Shown here: positions 1 through 11,143 of the stretch, piece by piece
Numbering within the stretch: position 1 is the stretch's first letter
Layout: every line of letters begins with the position of its first letter
Assembly (NCBI GenBank): GCA_016808115.1
Contig: JAEQBH010002845.1
Span: forward strand, 1,116,001 to 1,180,000
Reading direction: 5' to 3'
From: Tetrastigma voinierianum
Lineage: Eukaryota > Streptophyta > Magnoliopsida > Vitales > Vitaceae
Length of the DNA stretch: 64,000 nt
Notes under the pieces: model-generated
Told to the model about the DNA's origin: nothing
What the model saw: the letters and a program-made list of their open reading frames with translations, nothing else
Databases searched by the model: none
Program-made: the position numbers and the translations under genes

Positions 1-1060
1 ACATACGATTATATGTGTTTCAGAACTCGTTATATCATTCTTAATCCCATTAGCAAATGAGGGTAAGAAACAATGTTTGCCCAACTCTTATACATGTACT
101 GACCTTTCATTCGGAATAACGGAAGAACGGAACGAAAACAAAGTTGTAAGACTGGTACTCGAACCTTAACACCTTGAAGTACTTGTGATTTAATCTCGTG
201 ACGGGTGACTCAAGATCCTCTCGGACATTAACAACCCGAGTACCGGGTACTTAACTTTCAAGATCGCACTCAAGATCCTTCAGATTTAAACGACTTGGTA
301 TCGATACCCAACTTTTGGTAACGTCCTTAACATCCTTTGACCAAAACAACTTGAGTACCTGGCATTCTCAACTCTCGCATCGATACCAACATCCTTCAGT
401 TAAACTGCCATCGAAAAATCGGCATCAACTTTAGCACCGCACCACTTTATTTCAGAGAAACGGCCAAGCCACATTAATCGAAATCTTCCAACCAAACCTA
501 AACCACCAAAAACCAACCAAACTGTACTTGAATCAACCAAAGTACATGTATTGCGTGAGTTAGGCTTCTAACCCAAACATAGACAAAGAAAGAGTTAGGG
601 TAGTTTCCTAACCAACAAATCCATACATTCCATACCAAAAGAAATATTCCAAACAAAAGAGATGTTCCAATCAAGAGTTCCAAACATGAATTCCAAACCT
701 GGATTTTCTTCTTCTTCTCTTCTTCCTTCTTCTTTTCTCTCCTTTTCTCCTATCCGGAATGCCCTAACCTTCAAAGCAAAAAAAAAAAAAAAAATGAAGA
801 TTTCTAAGACTATGCTCGTCTTATCCCATTTCGCCTAACTTTCCATTTTCACAATTGGTCCTTCAACTCTCATCTATTTGCAAATGAACATATCCAATTC
901 CTACATTAACATATACTCTTTTTACATAATGACCTTTGGGTCCTCATTTTACAAATTACCATTTTAACCTTAGTACTTAAATTTCCGAAAAATGCAACTT
1001 TTACTTATATTATATCCTAAACATGTATTAAACTACTAGGGTATAATTTGGGGTGTTACA
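1..1060 (-). mobile_element. LTR of family H (copy H1), cut by window edge
   Basis: Read on the minus strand, the segment begins TGTAACACCCCAAATTATACC at 1060 and runs left off the window. That start is clearly related to the plus-strand LTR start at 24158, whose orientation is fixed by a primer-binding site. A pyrimidine-rich stretch at about 703-750 (GAA-rich on the minus strand) matches the purine tract that other chromovirus LTRs here carry 300-400 bp from their start. The segment near 590-640 resembles 10635-10680 of another H LTR. It stops exactly where a second H LTR fragment begins, so it probably inserted into that LTR. Palindromic words (GGTATCGATACC at 297-308, and gagtaccgggtact nearby) lie in its left half. 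No coding capacity. Confidence 0.7.
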
Positions 1061-1511
1061 TTGATTCTCTTGAAAGACTTCAACTTAACCTTCATTTTCT
1101 TATTTTCCTTCTCTTCTTTCTTTCCTTCCTTTACTTGATCAAGTAGAACCTCAAGATGAGAGCCAGATCCCAAGAATGGCTTCTACTATCCTCCACTGAA
1201 ATGTCCTAGATCCTGTCAATGGGAATTCTTATGATCTAGAGAACAAGTTGTTCTCTTAATGCCATTCTTGCCCTGATTCTTCCTTTATTTTTAGTCCTTC
1301 ATTCATTCCACCTTGGAAAATCAACCTATTAATATTATACTTTAATATATAACCTTTTTATCTTTATGTCTCGGGGTCCTCTTAATCGCTAATTACTACT
1401 TTACATTTTTTCTCACACTTTAGCACTTAAATTTCCTGGGTAACACAAATTCTGACTTTTTATTATACCATAAACATATCATAAAAATCATTACATAATT
1501 GGGATGTTACA
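1061..1511 (-). mobile_element. 3' LTR fragment of element G (family H)
   Basis: Minus-strand LTR start (TGTAACATCCC ends at 1511) covering about 450 bp, matching 10680-11143. The rest of the LTR is displaced or lost where LTR H1 begins at 1060. It directly follows the degenerate end of the integrase/chromodomain relic, as expected for a 3' LTR. A typical polypurine tract is not clear just upstream. Confidence 0.7.
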
Positions 1512-1529
1512 ATTCTTCTCTCCTGGGTG

Positions 1530-2620
1530 TTAATGGTCTAAATTCATACCCGACCGAAGAGTCAGGCAGACAGCCCTCATCAAGCCGACTCGGGACCCCA
1601 AGTTTCTTCCTCCATACCGTGGCATTGCCAGCCACCTTTACCGTATGAATCTTGCTTTGTCTTCAACTGTTTTACTCACTGTTAGAATTGGGTTTCTGGT
1701 TCTTCATCATGCAGAAGTCTAATTACATTTGTACATCTTTTCAGATCGGCAAGAAAATCTTATCTTCGATTCAGATTCCTTATGTGTCTTTTCTTTTCAG
1801 ATCTCGCAGACATGACCCTTTGGCTCTATCACTGGAAGTACTAACCTCATCGATCGAACCCCTAACTTTTCATTGTCTCCTTGTGCATTATAAAAACAAA
1901 GACTAATGACTTTATGCTTTGTTTAGTCCTGGTCTTAACACATAAGAGTTCTACATTTCATATAAGGCTTCATAGGCCATACTAATATTTTTATCGATAA
2001 CTCATGGTTGTAGGCAAATTCCATGCGGAATATACTTGTCCAACTTTTTAAGAAAATCAAGCATAATAACCCCCGGGCATTGTCCTCTAACACTCTCAAT
2101 CACACTTTCAAATCATTCATCCGCTTGCGGGATGAAAAAGGTTGTACTAAAATTCAGTCGAGTACCCAAGGCTGATTGTAATTCTTTCCAAAACCTTGAT
2201 GTAAACTGTGGATCTCGATAAGACACTATTGACAGTGGAATTCCATGCAACATAACAATCTCACTCACATACATCTCCGCTAACCGATCCATGGAATAGT
2301 CAAGTCGGACATGTAAGAAGTGAGCAGACTTTGTAATCCTATTGACGATTACCCAAATTGAATCATGTTTCTTTTGGGTGAGGGGAAAAATAAACACAAA
2401 ATCCATAGAAATCTTGTCCCACTTCCATTGTGGAATTGGGATGGGATTTAACAGACCAAGGTACTCTTGATGTTCAAATTTACTTTATTTATAAGTCGAA
2501 GACGGATTAACACACTCGCTATATCCTTTTCATCCCTCACCACTCAATAATACTATTTCCAAATCCCGGTACATCTCGTTTACCTCCGTGATTTAATAGT
2601 GAATACGGCATCGTGGGCTT
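1530..2620 (-). pseudogene. Integrase with chromodomain-like tail, element G
   Basis: Minus-strand relic of a Ty3/gypsy integrase, which would join retrotransposon cDNA to chromosomal DNA. Visible blocks in order are a zinc-domain-proximal HPGSTKMYRDLE-like stretch near 2600, IPQWKWDKISMDFV near 2420-2450, KSAHF and LAEMYVSEIVMLHGIP within 2113-2406, and a chromodomain-like HGMEEETW near 1600. Two catalytic positions appear lost. Where the family has VDR before LTKSAHF this copy reads VNR, and where it has SDRD it reads SYRD. The frame is broken on both sides of 2113-2406. It lies between the RNase H relic and the 3' LTR, the expected place. The chromodomain-like end supports a chromovirus assignment. 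Confidence 0.75.
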
Positions 2621-2899
2621 TCTCATACATTAACCCCCTGCTTTCTCAATTTTGACATTCGGCACACATTAATTTTGTTCTGGTGAAAAACGTGACCATC
2701 ATCTTCTTCTTTTTCTTACATACTTAGTCGCCTGCTCCATTTTAGGACTAATCAGAACTTTAGTCAGAACTCCGACATCATTTGCCCGAGCATCAATCAT
2801 CACCACTAACTCGTGTGCATAGCTCTTAATTAAGCTAGCAAAGCTCCATCAGATGTAAATCTCCACATAATGCTTCCGGATAAAATCGTAAATCGTTTC

Positions 2900-3540
2900 T
2901 TCTTACTTTTAAGGCGCTTTTCCACCATTATTGGGCTTTTCCTTTTGCAATCAATTATACAATCATGTCCTTAAACACTCCTAAATCACTCAACGTTGCC
3001 TTAAGTTCAGTTCTTTCGAAAGCTAATGTATACTTTCTTAAGGACTTTATGATCTCAGGAATATTATACACACCATACAAATAGTGTCGCCATATTTTCA
3101 AAGTTAACACTATTTCCTTCTTCTTACCCGCATCATGTGGATGACCGCTGGTTTCGATCTCTGTTTCCTTAAAAGTATGCCACCACTTTTCCATCTTCGC
3201 ATCACACATCTCACACCAACTAAGACAATATACATGAAATATTCTTTACAGATAATATTAACACTAGGCTTCAACCAAGATTTCTTCACTGATTAAAACT
3301 GAACACACTTGTCATCTCATTCAAACTTCACCCTTCCATTAACTTAGTAAGTTTCTTTATATCATGGATGGAGAACCTCTTTTTGCAAACCTCATGGTAA
3401 TATCCACTAAACTTAAGAAACTTCTCACTGCTACATTTATGCTAGTTTCCAACTCATTTACCGCTTCCAACTCTTTGCAAATACATCTAATACCCTCTAC
3501 AAACAATAACACGGCCTTAGAGAACGATATTTCCTTAGTT
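2900..3540 (-). pseudogene. RNase H relic, element G
   Basis: Minus-strand relic of the RNase H part of pol. The recognisable block is LTLKIWRHYLYG (about 3070-3110), matching the family's VFALKIWRHYLYGEK motif also seen in element A (31362) and element C (41400). The DHKSL-type segment that should follow is degraded, and the frame continues only to about 2955. The stretch from 3210 to 3540 links it to the RT relic and holds only broken frames. Non-functional. Confidence 0.6.
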
Positions 3541-4130
3541 TCAAAAATCACATTTGCTTAACTTTGCAAACAATTGTTTTTCTCTTAGGATCCACAACAC
3601 TATTCTTAAATGTTGTTCATGTTCTTGTGCATCCTTAGAATATACTAAGATGTCATCTATGAATACCACTACAAACTGGTCCAAATAAGTGTGGAATACT
3701 CTATTCTTTAAGTCTATGAATGCGGCCAGTGCATTAGTCAACCTAAATGACATTACTAAAAACTCATAATGACCATATAGGGTTCTAAAGGCTATTTTTG
3801 GGACATCAACATCTTTCACCCAAAGTTGATAATATCCCGATTGCAAGTCTATCTTTGAAAAGACACCATTCCTTTCAAATTGATCGAACAGACTTATTCC
3901 AAAGAATCTGGATATTTATTTTTCACTGTTACCTTATTTATTTGTCTATAATCAATGCACATCCAAAGAGTGCCATATATCGTTTTGACAAACAAAATCG
4001 GCACACCCTAAGGTGAAACACTGTGGCTCCGCTAATCCTTATCCAATAGCTCATGTAGCCAGTCTTCTCAACCTTTAGTTAAGCTCCCGGAGCTTTTACA
4101 AGGTAAGGTGCCCTATAAATAGGAGTTGTT
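3541..4130 (-). pseudogene. Reverse transcriptase relic, element G
   Basis: Minus-strand RT fragment of a Ty3/gypsy element, which copied element RNA into DNA. The 101-codon open stretch 3541-3846 contains SGYYQL, FRTLYGHYEFLVM, the catalytic-loop motif FIDDILVYSK and a KLSKCDF-type thumb start. Upstream, to about 4130, broken frames correspond to the fingers region. The family's PFGLTNAP segment reads SFRLTNAL here, and several other core residues have changed. It sits between the protease and RNase H relics in normal order. No complete frame remains. Confidence 0.8.
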
Positions 4131-4399
4131 CCATGTAAAACTTCAATAGCTAAATCTACTTCTCTTTCAGGTGGTAAACCCCGTACTCTTTCGGAAACAC
4201 ATCAGTGAAATTTTATCACCGGAATATTTCTCATCCGTGATTTACTCCCGTCTCCCTCTTAAAAGCGCACTCATGAAAAGGCTTCACAACCTTCTAAGAA
4301 ACTGCTCAGGCTTCAGATAGCATAGATTATATTTCCGACACTCGGGTCCAAATCGGATACTTGCTGCATAGCTATTTCCTTCTTACAGGTCAGAACATT

Positions 4400-4780
4400 T
4401 AAGCACTATTGCTTTCTTATCACAATCAACTATAGCCCAATGTTTAGATAACCAATCCATCTTGAATATCAAGTCAAACTCATGAAAAGGCAATGCAATT
4501 AGATCAATAGAGAACTCTTTATCATCGATCACAAGAGGACAGTTCTTATATACTCAGTTGACTCTTACACTATGCCCCAAGGGACTGGTAACATGCATGT
4601 CATATGCCAAAGGTTCTACTAATGGCATTTTATCAAACAAGTGCTCAGTGCAGACATAAGAATGTGTAGAACTAGGATCTATCAAAGCATGCATTTCAAT
4701 GTCATCGAAAGAATACCCGCGACAATCTACGGTGTATTTGATCTTCACGGCAGCCGCCATAGCATGTGCTCGTGCTGACC
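4400..4780 (-). pseudogene. Aspartic protease relic, element G
   Basis: Minus-strand retropepsin-like segment that would cut the gag-pol polyprotein. The open stretch 4554-4760 carries HALIDPSSTHSYV; the family motif is LIDPGSTHSYV, so the glycine after the catalytic aspartate pair is serine here. LAYDMHVTSPLGHSVRVN follows, almost as in element A at 27700-27780. Further left, to about 4400, a broken frame still matches the DLIALPFHEFD(L)ILGMDWL region of the same domain. It lies between gag and RT, as expected. Confidence 0.75.
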
Positions 4781-4949
4781 GTAGTGTTGAACGATTTGAT
4801 CGCTTCTGGCTTACTGCGCCGCCGCGGAACTACGCGCCTCCCCACCCTTATCATGCTTCCGGGAGGCACATTCCGATCCTCCTCAACTACTTCTCGAGAA
4901 TTTCCAGATCCTCGCGACATCACTATAAGATGGTATGTGCCTTCCATTT

Positions 4950-5905
4950 CATTGAAACAACTCCCCTAATTATCAACTACCAAGTCAATTTATGCTTGTG
5001 ATAGTGAGCATTCATTTTTTCTTTTTGTCCTGCTAAAGTGCCCCACAGTAAAACCCATGTCACGATACAGTCCTTGCCTTCTACCTCTAGTAATAAATCC
5101 ATGTACCGACCAACTTGAAATCTCTAGGTCTTCTTTACTTGAGGAGGACCACCTTCCGAGAACTTTTCTCTCATCTCTCCTCTTGTTCCCCACTCTATTT
5201 GGTCAGATTTCTATTTTTCATAGTCGCTGTAATTAATCGTAGAAATTCACCACATGCAATGATAACAATCGGTGGGAGGTATCTTTTGATGTACCAGCCA
5301 TCCTCAAACTGTTTAATGGGCCAATAAGTTTCAAAGAAGAATCTCTGGTTCTCGTATACTTTACTAAGGCTTACCTCCTCAAAATTCTTTCTCATATTCC
5401 ACCCCACCGGCCATTTTCCTCCCCGCTTTTAGGATCCAGAATCGCTCACTTCTAGTCTCTATAATCATCGGTGACCCACTGTCCCAAAGCTCCTCAAGAT
5501 GTAAGTAAACCCACCAACAACGGTTACAGATTTCAAAAGCTAACTTCCCACTAATCATAAGTCGCACTTCATGTCAGACCGCCATTACTTAACCACTCCA
5601 TACAGGGGGACATTTCACTCGGGTTTCAAAAGCTCCTTTGCAATATCTCTCAACAAACCTACCTTTATCAAGTCCTTTCCAAACTGTATCATTGTACCCT
5701 GGCCTTCTTATCCCTTCACCTAATCAATCTGAGTCAGGCTGTGAGTCGATCTAAGACCCTTGCCATATCCTGAGAAATTTTAACAACGCTTCAGTTGACA
5801 CATGTTCACTTTTAGTCGAGTCAGACAAACCAGAGATAGATGGATCAAGGTCCATGATTGACGCTTTCGCTTTGAGCTTCTCCACAAACATCCCGGAGAT
5901 TGGTC
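4950..5905 (-). pseudogene. gag relic, element G
   Basis: Minus-strand remains of the capsid/nucleocapsid gene. ISQDMARVLDRLTA (5738-5779) is identical to a block in element A's gag. Further on, a GVEYEKEF segment near 5380-5400 matches VAEYEKEF in A. Frames change several times, with stops between blocks, and no intact CCHC knuckle was found. The start codon is uncertain; the first gag-like residues (ESVN) appear near 5880. It follows the leader and precedes the protease. Confidence 0.65.
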
Positions 5906-6480
5906 CATTCTAGTCAATGATACAAAACAAGGGACATCCGCGATTAGGCGGCACACATTACTATGTAGGTATAAGACACGGTATGTCGGCCACTCAAAAC
6001 GTGATTTGGTTTATAACATAAAAATGTAGGAGCTGCCAAAGAAGACTATTATGAGTGCAAAGTGAGGCATCGGTCGCACGTGTCACTGGCGATTTGGAAT
6101 GAGTGCTTCGGGTAAGACGCATTGTGAGTAAAGTGAAAAACAACCAAACGCGGCTCTTACTGATTCACTATTCTGGCCTTGGTGCTATAATATTATTGCC
6201 AATTATGTATGTACTTCTTTGTGAGATTTATTCCTGGGGCCTTTAATACCATTTTCATAGTCAGGTAACCCAAATGAAAGAATTCATATCCACATTTCCT
6301 TACTTTGTTACTTCCTAATCCCATCACTAGCTTTGGCAGAATAGCAATCACGCCAAATGGAAACAAAGAAACAAAAAGAATGTCTAGGAAGAATTGGTTC
6401 GCTTGAGGGCAGTGGGTGCAGGTTCTCGCTCTGAGGAAGATCCCCACAGAGCAAGAGTGACATGGTTCAGTGAGGATAGT
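5906..6480 (-). other. Leader region of element G, no clear primer-binding site
   Basis: Lies between the gag relic and the GC-rich 3' end of the 5' LTR (minus-strand GGTCGGGGCCGGGATCGGGCGTGAC, ending near 6483). A primer-binding site should sit at the right edge, but I cannot recognise a tRNA-Met type TGGTATCAGAGC there. An 84-codon frame at 6193-6447 shows no motif I know and is probably chance. Confidence 0.4.
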
Positions 6481-7285
6481 GGGTCACGCCCGATCCCGGC
6501 CCCGACCGGATTGGCGACCGAATCTGCCGGGTGCTAAAAACCACGGTCGGGATCCTTTATTTTTATTTTTTTATTACAAACAATATTTTTCGTGAGTTTA
6601 ATTTTATAATTCATACAACACTTTTTAAGAACCAACCGTCATTTGAGATATTGCAAGAACCACCAACTGATATAATCCATTGAGTGATCTCATTACATAT
6701 GTTAAGTCCCAATTTACTATATAAATACTCATACACAATATTTGATCATAAACACCTGAGATCATTTAAACAAATCATTGTGGAGCACTATCTCTCGACG
6801 TCTCGCGACTACGGTGTGGAATGTCCCCTGGCTTTATCTCTCCTTCTCAAGATCTTTACACTCGATTGAATAATTCGTGCTAAGCTTTTACGCCTTTTAG
6901 TGGGAACATATAGACAAGTATAGACCCATCAATAACAATAATCGCCGTCACTATCTTACATTTACTTACTTTTGATGCATATAACTTAAGTCTATTCTAT
7001 GTGACTTCTTAACCTCATCTCATAATATACATGTAGATTTTATTCTGCTCTCGTATTCTTATCATTATCTTGTTCATATTACTTCCTCGGGCGGTCATGT
7101 CTTTACGGTGTCATGAATCTCATATCTATTACATGTACTGCCAGATCAAATCATATCAAAGCAACTGACATACTACATAATTCGAAACAAATCGTCATAT
7201 CAAATTCATACAAGGTCAAATCAAACTAATATCATCAATACATATTAGACTCTTATCATCATCATGGCTCAAGCTCTTAATCAAC
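6481..7285 (-). mobile_element. 3' part of 5' LTR of element G (family H)
   Basis: AT-rich stretch ending on the minus strand in GGTCGGGGCCGGGATCGGGCGTGAC, the style of end seen in other LTRs here. A CCCACTAAAAGGCGTAAAAG / GCTTAGCACG segment (6870-6905) resembles CCGCTAAGCGTTAAGCTTAGCACG in LTR A (25960-25980). I read it as the far part of the H LTR whose first part is 10427-11143. The junction with the inserted B-type LTR is approximate. Confidence 0.5.
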
Positions 7286-7734
7286 TCCCTTTTAGAATTA
7301 CATTTCATGATCTCGGACGCCTGCTTTAACTTTTTAGTTATCGCTTCATTTCAAATTTTCATTTTCAAAGTGTCGCGACCAATCCCTACTAATTTGGTTA
7401 CGATCCAAGCTGGAGCCCTTGCCATTCGACATTTTCAATCAAAACATTTATTTCGCTCTTTATTAAATTTTTATTTTCAAAGTGTCGCGACCGAACTCTC
7501 GACTGACCCTATTACATCCAAGCCGGAGCCCTAGCTTAATTCCCACATTTTCAATTATCTTTCCAAACATGTTGTTTATGTTATTTTATTTTAGACCTTA
7601 CCTCATTAAAACACTTCATTTCTGAATCCTATTAAATTATTTATAAAATAATACCTTTTTACCATATATGTGTAATGTGAAAGATACTTAAACAAATACA
7701 ATTCTCAATACCGTTTGTTTCGCTGTTTGTGATT

Positions 7735-8330
7735 TCACATATACTTATAGAATTCGACATTCACGACAGATTCAACACTGTGAACTCGTCCGCTTATTGT
7801 CTGAAGAATGTGGTTTCCATTTAACACCACTGCTTCACATATGGCTATAGAATTCGACATTCAATGCATGCATTCAATTGGTGAATCCTGCCCCAAGCTA
7901 TTATTCAAGAGCAATGTGGTTTCCATTTAACAATTACTATTTCACATATGGTTATAGAAGGACATTCACTACGCATTCAAATAAGAATCCTCATCTCCGT
8001 TTATTATTCAAGAAGAATGTGGTTTCATTTAACACTACTATTTCACATATGGCTATAGAATTCGACATTCACGATACATTTAGTCGGTAATCCCGCCCCG
8101 TTGTCATTCAAGAGCAAATGTGGCTTTCATTTAACAATTACCATTTCACATATACGGGCTATAGAATTCTACATTCACTACGTATTCGCCAGAATCCGCT
8201 GTGTTTGTCATTCAAGAGCAATGTTTCCATTTAACAATTACCATTTCACATATGGCTATAGAATTCGACACATTCACGCATGCATTCAAAGCCAGAATCC
8301 TGGCCTCTTTATTATTCAAGAGTAAATGTG
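7735..8330 (-). repeat. Tandem repeats of about 105 bp inside the B-type LTR
   Basis: At least five diverged units share ccatttaacaattaccat, ttcacatatggctatag, aattcgacattcac and attcaagagcaatgtggt. The same repeat, in the opposite orientation, occupies 22908-23470 in the other B LTR, so it belongs to the LTR family. Unit lengths vary through small indels. Confidence 0.8.
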
Positions 8331-9505
8331 GTTTCAGATAGACAATTACGGCACCTTCGTATCGACTCACAGAATTCCGCCATGTCAGTCATTCAATAAT
8401 ACTTGCCTAAATCTCACTTTTTACTTTATAAGCCTAATCTTACTTAGGTTCAAATACATGCACAAGCACAGCGTGACAAACATTCGAATAACAATCATTC
8501 AAATCAATATATATATACTATATATATTTACAATTAGTATCTTCATAACCGATCACAATCAGATTTCAATTCAAATTTCACTTATTATCTTTCAATGATA
8601 TACTAATCTATCTCTTATTTCTATATACACATTCATGTACTAATTTATACTCATTCACATATTCATTCATGTATACTCTTTATTCATGCATACTCATTCA
8701 TAACACTCATTCACGTATTCATTTCATATAACATCACTCATTCACATTCATTTCATATACTATTCACGTATCCATTCATCGATGCTCATTTTATATATCA
8801 ACTCGTTTTCATTTTCTATTTTCCATAATCATTTTCTATGAACATGAACATATCTATACATCTTTCTATTTTCTTATGATTTTTGAACATGTCATTATGG
8901 GCACCATATTCTGTGAAGCATGACGTCTATGAAAACACACCTCATTCATATATTCTTATTCCTCTATGAATCTACTTTACTTAGGAATTGAATCAACCAA
9001 TCGGATCATCAAACTAAAGTTATGGCATTTTCATGCCAAACTAGTCGATTTACCGGATTACACACTGTGAACTGATTACGTATTACTAATTTCTTCCCGG
9101 ATCCTAACTTCATGTATTTGACTCTAGGTCATTGTATTCTTTTAAAGATAGGTGCTAGGGTTCTATTCCAGCTGGAATCACCCAATTCGAACAGAAACTC
9201 CAGGTACGTGAAACAACGGGTACTCTATGTTCAAAGCTGGAACCAGAATTTGTCTTGCACATGACCCCACTTTGAGTGAATTTTTGGACCACTTAGGATC
9301 AGAATTTGACGATTCATTCTTCTTAAGTTTTGTTTTTCTTGAAGTCTAGTTTAAGTAGATACTTGAACCACTCAAATCGGATAAGAAATGAGCAAGTTAT
9401 GGCCAAAATACGAAAACTGGTCGAAATTAGGGGAAGCCGAGAGCGAGTTGGCACCGATTACATGTCTAGCATGCGGGCTGGATCAACCAAAATGACGAAC
9501 ACAAG

Positions 9506-9540
9506 TTGTACCGGTACAAGTTCAATTTGTACCGGTACAA
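9506..9540. repeat. Two perfect 14-bp palindromes in the B-type LTR
   Basis: TTGTACCGGTACAA occurs at 9506-9519 and again at 9527-9540. Each copy is its own reverse complement. The matching position of the other B LTR (about 22195-22235) holds gtaccggtggg and gtcggtacgagg, so the site is conserved in place but decayed there. Confidence 0.85.
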
Positions 9541-10426
9541 GTCTCGAAAAGTGTCGAATGTATTTTCTCCCCTTTTCATGCACTTTTCCATCCCGAGCCA
9601 AATCTATACTTCAACCACACATCGAAACCATTCCATATCCATCTTATAACCTCAATTTTGCTTGATTCTTCTTTCAATACTTCTCTTATTTCAAAAATCC
9701 TTCATGAATTACTCTTAAACCCACTCCAATATGGTTTATGATCCATACACAACCCAATCATAAAGGTTAGTTAGGGTTTGTCCTAAACCCTAACTCATTT
9801 ACTTACAATTTAACCATGAATCCCTTCTCAAAGGAAGGATTCCCTATTTTTCTTGTGCCATTTAGAGTTTTGCTAACCCTAATTTCAATACATCTTTGGT
9901 TAGGATAAATCCTAACAAACCCCTAGATTTAGTACAACAAATAACCATTAACCAAACAAAACCAAGGATCCATACCAAAAATCCAAGTTCCATACTCAAG
10001 GTTAGTAGTTCCATACCTTGTTGGCTTGATCTTGGCTCCTCAAATCTTCTTCCTCTTCCTCTTCTTTCTCCCTCCTCCTCCTTCACGTTTTCTCCTCCCG
10101 AATGAGACCAACTTTGGTCTTTTTTAAAATATATTTGCTAAGGCCTTGTTTGGCCTCAAAACCATTTTGGGTTAAGTTTCATTAATTGCTTTAATATTCA
10201 ACTCTTGGCTATTTGTATTCCAAGTTTCCTTTATTTCATTTTTGACCTCAAACACATCGATTCATGTCTTTTAGGCCTTTTGGACAAATTACAATTTTGT
10301 CATAAGTTTTTGTATTTCCGGGTCTCGTTTCTACATTTCGCATTTAACTCACAAAATAGTTAAATTATGCTTACAAAATACCCTAAACATGTCGAAAACG
10401 ACTAGGGTATACTTTGGGGTGTTACA

Positions 10427-11143
10427 GATAGTCTCGGGTTTGCCTAGGTAAACAGACCTTTGCCTAGGAAAGCACTCCTTCGCCTCGGTAGAGAGGCGTC
10501 AGGTTGGAATAGAAATGAAGCATTTTTTCCCTATTTCACCGGACACATCCAATCCAAAACAAAACAAATTCAAACCAAATCACAAAACCCCACTCAAGCC
10601 AACCAAAAACACATTTATGGAAGAGTTAGGGTTTTCCTAACACACACATAAACAAAGGAGTTAGGATAGTTTCCTAACCTTGATTCTCTTGAAAGACTTC
10701 AACCTAACCTTCATTTTCTTCTTTTCCTTCTATTCTTTCTTTCCTTCCTTTACTTGATCAAGTAGAACCTCAAAAGATGGAGAAATAGGAACCCCAAAAT
10801 TGGCTTCTACTCTCCTTCACCGAAATGCCCTAGACCCCTTAAGCCAAAACAAATGGGAATTCTTATGATCTAGAGAACAAGTTATTCACTTAATGTCATT
10901 TGGCTCAATTTTTCTCTTTTTTCTTTTTAGTCCTTTTTCTTCATTCAATTTGCAAATCAACTTATTATTATTCTACTTTAACATATAACCTTTTTATCTC
11001 ATGTCCTTTGGGTCCTTAATTGGCTAATTACCAGATTACCCTTTTTCACACTTAGCACTTAAATTTATGAAAAATACAAATTTGACTTTTATTATACCAT
11101 AAACATATCATAAAACTACTAAGGTATAATTTGGAGTGTTACA
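10427..11143 (-). mobile_element. 5' LTR start of element G (family H)
   Basis: Minus-strand LTR start TGTAACACTCCAAATTATACC at 11143; 10680-11143 matches 1061-1511. Left of 10680 it continues with tttcctaac...aaaggagttagg, shared with H1, then a word cluster at 10433-10500 (tttgcctaggtaaac, tttgcctagg, cgcctcggtagagaggcg). The B-type LTR begins at 10426, so the insertion fell inside or beside this word cluster. Confidence 0.7.

Larger units (their letters stand above)
7286..10426 (-). mobile_element. B-type solo LTR inserted in the H LTR
   Basis: On the minus strand it starts TGTAACACCCCAAAGTATACC at 10426. It then follows the order seen in the plus-strand LTR at 21359: early AT-rich part, a polypyrimidine stretch (minus-strand purines, 10030-10090), a palindromic word region (9506-9540), about 105-bp repeats with tttcacatatggctatagaattcgacattca (7735-8330), and a tgtcgcgacc segment near the end. 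It lacks the segment corresponding to 23600-23930 of the plus-strand copy. A stretch of about 120 bp near the end is duplicated (around 7345-7420 and 7465-7540, both with tttcaaagtgtcgcgacc). No internal region is attached, so it looks like a solo LTR. The left boundary is approximate. Confidence 0.65.
1061..11143 (-). mobile_element. Nested degenerate Ty3/gypsy chromovirus (element G)
   Basis: Minus-strand element bounded by two matching LTR starts: TGTAACATCCC at 1511 (3' LTR) and TGTAACACTCC at 11143 (5' LTR). The 1061-1511 and 10680-11143 stretches align through the same words (ttgattctcttgaaagactt, ccttcctttacttgatcaag). Between them, in minus-strand order, lie gag, protease, RT, RNase H and integrase relics, the order of Ty3/gypsy elements. 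The 5' LTR is split by a B-type LTR (about 7286-10426). All frames are broken by stops and shifts, so the element is dead. The gag shares a 14-residue block with element A at 24158, showing that the two are related. Confidence 0.75.

Noticed and set aside
8326..8598. 90-codon hydrophobic plus-strand ORF as a small membrane protein
   Set aside because: Low-complexity AT-rich LTR sequence; the counterpart in the other B LTR is not open.
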